Shown here in pieces: positions 56,156-64,000 of a stretch of DNA of 64,000 nucleotides. The DNA is taken from contig OU964932.1 of assembly GCA_918807975.1 (NCBI GenBank), positions 2,170,001 to 2,234,000 on the forward strand, written 5' to 3'. This DNA is from Aplidium turbinatum. Lineage: Eukaryota; Chordata; Ascidiacea; Aplousobranchia; Polyclinidae. The stretch's first letter is position 1. The number at the start of each line of letters is the position of its first letter. A model generated the notes under the pieces. The model did not search any database. It was not told where the DNA came from and saw only the letters and a list, made by a program, of their open reading frames with translations. Both the position numbers and the translations under genes were made by a program.

Positions 56156-56982
56156 CAAATACCATATAATTTCCTCAATGACTACAAACAGTTCAGTCAT
56201 TTGCAAATTAGCAGTTCAAAATACTGTGCTATATTTGCTTTCCATAATATATAAACTCAGCAGAAATTCAATTTGCATTATGATCTGTTTATGAATAGCT
56301 GACATAGCTCATTAGAACTAGTTGACGTCATTGTCAGGTGAACATTTCTACAAATTATGTTTAAACGTTTTTTTTTTCAATATACGTCGTAGATCTTACA
56401 TTTTGAGGCTCCAAAGTCTTGAGATCCAAGGCTTCAGCTTTTCAGGTCTAGTGGTAAATCCGGCACTGAGCATGGTCCAGATCAAGCCACACCAAAGCAA
56501 TTGACTCCGAACTGAACAATGCATGTAAAATTATAACTGGCACACTAGGTCCAATACCAATCACATACCTCTATAACAATGGTTCCCAACCTGGGGTTCG
56601 CGGACCCCTTGGGGGTCCATGAGAAAGCATTTGGGGGTCCGTGATTACCTTGATGAATTTTGAAAAAAAACAAAATTTGTTCTATAAATACATGGATGGA
56701 GCACCAGCTATGCTCGGGAACAAATCCAGATTTGCCGTTTTAGTAAACAACGAAGCTCCTCGCGTGGTTGTTACTCATTGCTTCTTGCACAGGTACGCCT
56801 TAGCAGCAAAAACTTTACCAGCGAGTCTCAAAGAAATTCTGACGAATTGCGTGAAAGTCGTTAATTTCATCAAAAGCCGAGCTGTAAACCACCGTACTTT
56901 TAAAGCGCTCTGTCAAGAAGTAGGGTCAGATTACGAAGTACTGTTGTATCATTCTGAGGTAGGCTACGTTGGTTATCTAGAG

Positions 56983-57253
56983 CAGGCCCGGATTTAGGGG
57001 GGGGGCAGAGGGGGCAGGTGCCCCGGGCCCCCCGACTTCTGAAGGGTCCCCCTACGTGGAAAAAATGTGATTTTGTGTTAATTTTTTTTCTTTCAGCCTT
57101 CGACGTTTCTGCAAAATGCTGTGCAGTGCTGGATTAATGCTACTGTAAACGTAAAGGTGGTTCTTCGCGCCGTAGGCGCAAAATTTTTTTTTGCACGGGG
57201 GGCCCCCCGATCTAAAAGTGCCCCGGGCACCTCATCAGCTAAATCCGGCCCTG
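56983..57253. mobile_element. hAT-type MITE nested in the transposase
   Basis: Ends CAGGCCCGGATTTAG and, as complement, CAGGGCCGGATTTAG. Exact 8-bp duplication ATCTAGAG (56975-56982 and 57254-57261). GC-rich subterminal runs (CCCCGGGC) repeat in both orientations. Confidence 0.85.
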
Positions 57254-57412
57254 ATCTAGAGAAGTTTTAAAACGACTGCAGCAGCTAAAAAATGAGGTAT
57301 CAACTCTTTGAAAGCAAAAGGAAGCCCCTCTCAAAATTGTTCGAGAGTAAAATTTTTCTATACGGCATGGCCTATAGGTAAACGGGGGCGCCAGCAGGCG
57401 GCAGGGCAGAGG

Positions 57413-57734
57413 ACATGTGAAGAGAGGGGCGTTCTTCCCGGCTATCAGCACAAGGCTGAGCACTCGCTAGTACAGCGAGCAGCTGCGATTCGCTAACCAT
57501 AACGGTGTAGCTTCCACGCAAGCCATTCAGACTTTCCAATCAACGATATGTTTCTCGGCAGCCGATTTGTAGCAAGAATTGACAGCGATAGACACCGTGT
57601 TTCGCCCATGCGGCTGGTTGCATGCTTGCGTGGAAGCTACACCGTTATGGTTAGCGAATCGCAGCTGCTCGCTGTACTAGCGAGTGCTCAGCCTTGTGTT
57701 GATAGCCGGGAAGAACGCCCCTCTCTTCACAAGT
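57413..57734. repeat. Foldback with 111-base arms
   Basis: Arms 57413-57523 and 57624-57734 are inverted and nearly perfect, around a 100-base spacer. Part of the spacer (TAGCAAGAATTGACAGCGAT, then CCGTGTTTCGC) recurs at about 31,608-31,660, so it belongs to a dispersed repeat. Confidence 0.85.
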
Positions 57735-58329
57735 CAATAGTATGTTAATTGAGTTTGAGGCAAAATTTAGGTAGGGGTCCGCAGAATTAATAATTTGTCT
57801 AAAGGGGTCCGTGACAACAAAAAGGTTGGGAACCACTGCTCTATAACTTAGCAACTACAGGAAGAAAAGAGAAGTCACTACAAAAAGAAGGATTAAAACA
57901 AGTATGTGACCTACGCCATCCTCTCTGCTGTACGCCATCCTCTCCATGAATACAAACCTATTCAGGTGAGGCAAGTCACACAAGAGCTTTAACAAAGTTG
58001 CCCATTAGAATACAAGCGTGGCAACTGCACGATTGGAACAATGGATCTTTGAGTCTGGTGGAACACAAACGAGTCTCTACCAAGCTCTAACCCTTGAGAG
58101 AAGAGAGGGGTCTTGTTAATATACTCCTCTGCGAATTCGGGTGATATAAAAACAGCATTTTCCAATGAAAGATGACTCTCCACCCCCAACTTATGATTGT
58201 AGCTTAGACAATCAAACGATAAAGCACTTCGTCACTAAATGCTCCCTTAGCTCTTACTGTGACAATAATGATCTAAAAACATTACAGACAATGCTCATCT
58301 GGCTTTGACACTGGCGTGACAAGCTATGA

Positions 58330-59280
58330 ATGAAAAGCTGCTTATGACGTAGCAGATTTTTCAACTTGAAGGAAGATCGATCTAAGTTTCCTTTTTAACA
58401 ATTAAAAGTGTGAGAGATGGTTTTATTGTATTATTTCTCAACTTATTAGATAAGAATTCAAAGATGAATGATCGATATACAAACCGACGATAGAAAGATG
58501 TGTGCGCCTGAGAGGGCGGCACTTACAGTTATCTGGTCAAAGGTAGTCGAAACATTAATTAAGTTTACAAACTCTAAGTTCAAAAATGGAAACTTTTGAA
58601 TCAAAACTGATGTTACAGTTTGGCGCACCAACTAATCACACAATCTTTTGGCACGGCGACAACATAAAGGCGACTGGCCGCACGAGCGGCCGCCACTTTA
58701 AAGCAATGTTTCAACTTTGACCATACGCAAAACATAACCATGACGTCATGCTGTAGTTAGCAAAGACGTCTCGGCTTAGCAACAATTTACTTGGGTAAGT
58801 TGAAGTTTGCATTTGCAGCTTTTTCTTTTCTTACCGCTTCGCTTATGACGTGCCAAAATGTTAAGCTAACTTAAATTTTAAACCAAACCTTCTACTCCAA
58901 ACCAAGTTTTATTTGATAAATTTGGTTACATACCAAGGGTGGGTCTTGATAAAAAAAAACATTATTGTTCCTAAGAATGCCTATAAAAAGTGACCAGAAC
59001 AATATTATATTTGTCAAAATTGTCTGGGTGGCAAACCTCCATAGTCCACACACCTTTAATTTTTTTCAATTTTCCCAACTGTTTTGTACATCCGCTGCTG
59101 CATTTTTCGGCATAACCTATTAGGCCGTACTATTTTTTCTATAAAATTTTTTACTCTTTCCTAAAATGATGGATGTAAATTTTTCCCCCACACTGAAAGA
59201 TTTTATGACCCTAAATGCTTTTTTGTCTTATTTTTAAGCGCCATCACTAAACAGAGGAGCCCACTAATGGATTTTGGGAG
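58330..59280. other. Intergenic sequence, no supported feature
   Basis: No domain, repeat end or tRNA-like structure could be supported in this stretch. Confidence 0.4.
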
Positions 59281-59319
59281 GAAGGCCGAGATGGTGCTCA
59301 CACGGCCTTGGCTCTGTCC

Positions 59320-59990
59320 TGACAGCAAAATGCTCTGCACAGGATACAGCCGAGTTTAAGGAAAGTGTTCCGGACAATTTTTAAATCAAACGTCACATAA
59401 AACCGTTCAGGTCTGCTGAATCTTGGCGTCTGACGTAATGGACTATTGCTAGAAATTAGCAAAGATTTCACCTGTTGAAACATTACACCATTGTTAAATC
59501 TTGAATTACGAGATATGGTGTAAGCCAAAGCCAACAGGCGCCAGAATAGCTTCATAATGCTTTTTATTATTACGTCACAGAAACTGCTTACGTGCGTTTG
59601 AAATATTGCAATCTATTCTCGTCATTTTGAATTGTTGCTTGAAGGGTTGGTCGCATATTTAACTGTATTGGTTAGTGCTTACCAGCTGGACGAAATTTCC
59701 GTTTTTATCTCAGTAATTTGTATTGTAGTGACAATTTTTTAGTGGCGTACGGTGTTGCGTCGCAATTTCGACAGCCTTGGGGCTATTTTTACAGAAATAC
59801 AATTTTTGAATAGACGTTTTCAGAAGAGTGTTTCTTTTCGGTCCGTGCATACAGACGAATGGATCCGGGAATCTTATGTTACAATTTTCCCACGAAGAGA
59901 TTATGGTTTACCGTGGTGACCAGAAAGAGCAAGAGCTTGTGTGATGCTCTGGGCAACGGCCGTCTCACAGACGACGAAGAAGGAGATGGT
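59320..59990 (-). other. Second copy of the signal-peptide-like coding remnant, interrupted
   Basis: The minus strand reads FFVVCETAVAQSITQALA at 59,985-59,930 and LNSAVSCAEHFAV at about 59,360-59,318. The two parts, contiguous in the 27.9-kb copy, are separated here by about 570 bases. That could be an intron or an insertion; no good acceptor precedes the second part. Confidence 0.35.
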
Positions 59991-60400
59991 ATTTCGTATT
60001 TGGAACATTAGCAAAATTCATAAAGGCTTTGGTGTTGAAATGTACAAAACTGTATGGTGTAATCTCGCAACAGACTACAGTCTTCAAACTTCGACTGAAG
60101 TTAAAACGATTCAAGAGGCCTTTATGACTATTTGACTTCCATTGTTTTCGGCTTTAAAGGCAGATATGCAGTAACCTCATGAAATACTTTGGTACCGTTT
60201 CCAACCTTATGTGCTTGGGTTTTGCTTTGTACTAATTAATGACAATTATCATGTTCGCCGCCGGTATTCCTAGCATGATTGTAAATGAGAGACATTTCAG
60301 TGTAGATCGCCTACCGCCTGCGGGCGTATAGTGGGTTGCTGGTGAGCGCTTCGCAGTTGAACAATCGAATGAAAATTGTGAAAGGAATATAAGTTAATTA

Positions 60401-60630
60401 CCTTTATAGATGCAGATGATTGGCGATGATTTACTTTCGTCCAAATTGCTTCAGCAATTGTGATAAGTTTGTTGTGAAAATAGTCTGGGCAGCAGCGTTG
60501 GAATAAGAAACATGCAAAAGTGCTTTGTAGTTTCACAGACGCATCAAATAAAGAATTGTCATGAGGCAAGTGACGTAACAAAGAATAAGTTCCAGTTACG
60601 GCGTAAAGCTGTAACATCGCAAAACAGACA
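60401..60630 (-). CDS. Possible exon of an unidentified gene
   Basis: A frame on the minus strand is bounded by a plausible acceptor (GTTTTGCGATGTTACAG) and a good donor (AAG/GTAATT). It encodes LYAVTGTYSLLRHLPHDNSL and, further on, FQRCCPDYFHNKLITIAEAI. I do not recognise the family. It could be coding or chance; no partner exon is established, although the remnant at 59.3-60.0 kb lies downstream on the same strand. Confidence 0.25.
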
Positions 60631-60709
60631 TAGAGTGTTTTCAATTTTATTGCCTGACGAAATCTGAAGCTACGAGTTGGAACCTCCCACCTAGCAGTAG
60701 ACAATCTCC

Positions 60710-61440
60710 ACTTCGAAAGGTCGTCTGTAATGAGGTGGAGGATTTAGACAAAACGTTTGCTTTTTAACCTCCTCAAAGAATGAAGACCTATGTGAAAACA
60801 CTAAAATCTTGCTTTTAACTTTTAAAAATAACTTCTAATGTATAAAAATAACTTTCAACGCTTAAAAATGTCAGGCTAACCTGCAAATTTATTGTGTATA
60901 CTGTATGTGAAGCGAGGCTTGTTGTGTTCTTTTAAACCTAAAAATATTCGTTAGTTTTGGGAATGGGTAAGAATGTAGGGCAGGCTATCTCTAGCGAAAC
61001 GTAGGCTACTTTTCTCCACTGTAAGCTATAATCTGTCTGCTTTGACGTTTTCTGCTTAATCTGAATTTACATAGCTGTTACTTTTTATTGAGAAAGAAAT
61101 TGCCAATTTACGAATTTAAAAGCTTAAAGATCTCTATAATGCTTGGAAATATTGCAAAACCTCATTTGACAAAGTAGGCTTAGCCAACATTTTTCAACAC
61201 AGTTTTGTTTATTTCTTTTTACTCTAGCTTTTATTTAGGAACAAACAGCCTATGCTGTTTCGGTAACCTATATTTCTTGGACAATTCAGATGACATAGGC
61301 CTACTTACATCTTACAATCAGTGTTGTCATTAAAAAAAAATGAAGCATTTTAAACTAAATTCAACAAAAACTTGTTATTCTACAAACTTAATTATAGTTC
61401 TATAGTTTACTTAATTTGAGAACACCCTTCATAACTACAA
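60710..61440. other. Intergenic sequence, no supported feature
   Basis: AT-rich; nothing recognisable on either strand. Confidence 0.4.
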
Positions 61441-61444
61441 AGTA

Positions 61445-61778
61445 AATATTTCTTTTGTTTGTTTTGTTTGTTTTATTTGTTTTATTATTTTTATCCTGCA
61501 TTGCGGGAAAGCGGACTTGAGCGCTATGCATCGGTGTACGCTTTCCGACGTACACCTGACCCACGCTGCAGCCGACTGCAATGTCTGTTTCCGGTTGTTT
61601 ACTCTATTTATGACTTAAATTTGGTACTACCCATTACTCGAAATCGATCACTGGGTAGAGGCAATTATCATAAAGTTTCTTGCCCAGAGAAACAAGAGCA
61701 AGTGCGGGTGGCTGGAGTCGAACACGCAGGCTCTCGACTACGAGCCCAATGCGCTAACCACTCGGCCACTCCTCTCCT
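61445..61778 (-). mobile_element. tRNA-derived SINE (family 1), uninterrupted copy
   Basis: Head near 61,705-61,778 with A box (GTGGCCGAGTGGTTAGCGC) and B box (GTTCGACTCC). The body contains GGGCAAGAAACTTTATGA and the tail is rich in AACAAA. It lacks the hAT insertion seen in the 14.9-16.3-kb copy. The central part resembles the conserved GGGCAAGAnACTTnA core of Deu-type SINEs, but that assignment is tentative. Confidence 0.75.
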
Positions 61779-62501
61779 TTTAAAGGGAGAATTAATTGAT
61801 TATGACGTGATAATGTTGTTTCATGTAGCAACACTGGAACATTTGTAATTAAAGGTGTTCATTATATGTTAACAATGCTACAAGGGCATAGGCTACTTTA
61901 AGTCTGGGAACTCTTGACGTATTTGTAACATCATAAGGTACAAAAGGTTTGAGTGTTTTATCAAACTTGCCCCATTGTGAGATGTTTAGATATCCACACT
62001 CGAGGTTTCACTGCTGGGGCGTTTGGGGTGTACGGCGCGATGAAAAACCTACTTTGGGGGTCAAAAAACATCATAAGGTACAAGAACAAAACTTTTTCCA
62101 GATTTTATGCCTTCACTTGTAGACTTTGAAACAAGTTGATTTAGGTGCCCCAGGAGGGGCATTTTCAAGTAAGGGGCACTCAGAGTTTATAATCAGAGGG
62201 GGCATGTTCTACTGAAGAAACTTTTCTTTTGACCCCAATTTGGAGCTCAACCTCATTTTTGGAGTATAGCCCCCAAAGTCACAAAGTTAACACCCTAAGG
62301 TACATGGATGAAGCCATGTGTTAGTGATAGTATTTCACTTACCAACTTCAGAACATGAGCATTTGGTTGCCGCAGATGAGGCATTTCCGAATAAGAGGTA
62401 AGCTACCAAGTTTGGGAAAATTACCTAACATGACATCTTAAGGTAGGATACAAAGATAAAACATGTGTCTTCACATGAGGCATGTTCCAACACTCCCCAG
62501 G

Positions 62502-62939
62502 CAGTGTTCCCTCTAAGAAAATTTTACGTTGAGCAAATATTTGATTTAGTGAGCATGAGCATTTTAATGCTGAGTTAAAATGAATTACCAACAGAAAATG
62601 TAATTACTGTAAATAGTAAAACCAGTCTTCAGAGTCGAAACTGGAAAATAGGCTATCTTTTGCAAGCTAAGTAATAAAGTTAGTTGCATCCACGAGTGCG
62701 GAGCGTTTGTGAAGCAAAGACAAAGGATTGTGATGTAACAAAAGGGTACTGTATGCTCATGTGCATCAGCACACGGTATAAATGCGATAAGCGCAGAAGC
62801 GTTCTGTCCAAAAATAATGTTGAAGATCATTTTACTTTTAAATTTGAAAATTGCAAGTGCGCAAGAATGAGATTTTACTGCGCAAATAGTCTGGTGGTAC
62901 TGCGCATTTGCTCAGTTGCGCACCTTAGAGGGAACACTG
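62502..62939. mobile_element. hAT-type MITE
   Basis: Ends CAGTGTTCCCTCTAAG, repeated inverted at the right. Flanks TCCCCAGG and CCCCCAGG differ at one base. Non-coding. Confidence 0.75.
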
Positions 62940-63339
62940 CCCCCAGGCGTGTCTTCCCTTATTTCACTTAATTTCCTGTAAATGACATTTCTGCCACAAC
63001 GTTTTGTTAATTTATAAGGTCTAGTTAATTAATACAGGCTACTACAAATATTCTGTCAACAAAGTATGTAGGCTGCAACATTTACGTCGTATAACACTGT
63101 AGGTAGTTTAAAATACAGCATTATAAATAGGGATGTTGTACGTAGGCTGCCGTACATTTATTGTTTCTCTCAGACTGAACACTGAGCAGAAACAAATTAC
63201 ACTATGTGGTCTCACTTAAAGAACTGATAAGACTTAGCCTGCTCGAATAACATTTGATTTCTTACTAAACAACAAAACTGGCAGAGTGTGCGATACAGCT
63301 TCACTGATGTCATGAATTTGTAATAAGCCAATTCTTTTC

Positions 63340-63950
63340 AGGCATAAATCCAGGAAGCGGAGGTCACTAGCTGCTGATGTTGTTCTGTAGATCTTCAACC
63401 ATGCGGAAACGGATTAGGCTACAGAGCTCGGTTTGCTGGCTCTTGATGAAGAAAAGAAAAATTCGAACGCCTAAGGATTTGCAAAACATCCCTACAAGAG
63501 ATTCATTGTGAATGCCTGAATGGTGTCTCTTGCCTTGGGTATTCTAATTACACCTACGTGGGTTGGATGGGATGCAAGAGTATTCGAAGATAACTTCTCA
63601 AGACAGATCTCGTACCTTAGGCAGATCAACCAGTCTCCCATCAGTCTGGAAGTGGTTGCTGAAATAATGAGAAGATCTTTGCAGATAGCAGATGAATGCC
63701 AGCAAGAGTAGGCTACATGTGTGTCATATAACGATCTGGCCATTGGAAAACACGCCCTCATCATTCAAGAGAAAGAAAATCCGAAATATGACCGTTTGAT
63801 CATATCACTGGGTGGTTTCTATATTTGCATGGCGTTTCAATGTTTCAATCAATTTCTGAGTGGCACTCATTATAATAGATGCAAGCAAATACACGTTCTT
63901 TTACCAGCAGTATTAGAAACCTTACATTTTGATCAATTCTTGTCACAATG
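63340..63950 (+). pseudogene. Broken copy of an uncharacterised dispersed protein family
   Basis: Two adjacent frames encode SYLRQINQSPISLEVVAEIM ... SLQIADECQQE and, after a stop, YNDLAIGKHALIIQEKENPK, LIISLGGFYICMAF and LSGTHYNRCKQIHVLLPAVL. This order (Y-x-P-x-I, then Y-D-L-A-I-A-K, L-G-G-F-H, S-G-x-H-Y-N-R) matches, from memory, a multicopy family of unknown function in aquatic invertebrates. The stop between frames and the missing part between GGF and HYNR show decay. Confidence 0.4.
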
Positions 63951-64000
63951 ACATGCCCCTTGAAATCTGTACGAAGAGCTACGTCGTTTATTTATTCGTC

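Larger units (their letters stand above)
56577..57838 (+). mobile_element. hAT element with ZBED5/Charlie-like transposase fragment
   Basis: Ends CAATGGTTCCCAACCT and, as complement, CAGTGGTTCCCAACCT, with the exact 8-bp duplication CTCTATAA (56569-56576 and 57839-57846). A 118-codon frame at 56,641-56,997 has DGAPAMLGNKS and VVTHCFLHRYALAAKTLP, typical of the hAT transposase core (C-x-D-G-A-P-A-M, then H-C-x-x-H-R). The frame ends at the nested MITE. A 111-base foldback fills the right part. Confidence 0.85.
56440..58320 (+). mobile_element. Jockey-type LINE C-terminal fragment split by a hAT element
   Basis: Before the hAT insert, frames read ELNNACKIITGTLGPIPITY; after it the LINE continues with the same duplicated CTCTATAA and then a degraded C-terminus (ARLEQWIFESGGTQ, later CSLDNQTIKHFVTKC). 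The frame is broken by stops in several places. Confidence 0.6.

Noticed and set aside
61700-61778. Functional tRNA gene
   Set aside because: A and B boxes are present, but the acceptor stem does not pair and the sequence continues into a SINE body repeated elsewhere.

Overview
This is metazoan nuclear DNA: moderately AT-rich, with GT-AG introns, tRNA-derived SINEs, Jockey- and RTE-type LINEs, many hAT-type DNA transposons with 8-bp target duplications, and one Ty3/gypsy-type LTR element. No bacterial operon or RNA gene is visible. Protein content and repeats suit an aquatic invertebrate, perhaps an invertebrate deuterostome such as a tunicate, but the species cannot be fixed from sequence alone.

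One host gene dominates. On the minus strand a TRPA-type cation channel runs from an ATG at 52,306 to a stop at 3,621, about 48.7 kb in 25 coding exons. Every exon boundary is phase-compatible with the next; the coding length is 4,746 bases, i.e. 1,581 residues plus stop. Exons 1-14 encode the cytosolic N-terminus, about 16 ankyrin repeats and the pre-S1 linker. Exon 15 holds S1, exons 19-22 hold S2 to S6 with the pore, exon 23 the conserved post-S6 segment, and exons 24-25 the C-terminal tail. An AATAAA lies about 45 bases past the stop.

The main discovery is in exons 16-18. Between S1 and S2, where TRPA channels normally have a short extracellular loop, three exons encode a kringle, a fibronectin type II module and a trefoil plus ShKT pair. 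Each of these exons starts and ends in phase 1, the signature of exon-shuffled extracellular modules. With flanking sequence they make an extracellular loop of roughly 310 residues. The phases also allow any subset of the three exons to be skipped in frame. I know of no described TRPA channel with such an ectodomain.

The large introns and the upstream flank are full of mobile elements. 5.4-13.5 kb: a Jockey LINE split by a 5'-truncated RTE LINE that is itself interrupted by an LTR element and a SINE-like insert. 14.9-16.3 kb: a SINE split by a hAT element containing a Tigger-like element containing a LINE fragment. 17.4-21.0 kb: a hAT-like element carrying a 15-bp satellite in inverted blocks around a telomere-like TTAGGG array. 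41.5-50.4 kb: several hAT-type elements, two of them nested. 55-58.3 kb: LINE fragments split by hAT elements. From 52.3 kb to the end no complete host gene could be shown; one possible exon lies near 60.5 kb and a broken copy of an uncharacterised protein family near 63.5 kb.
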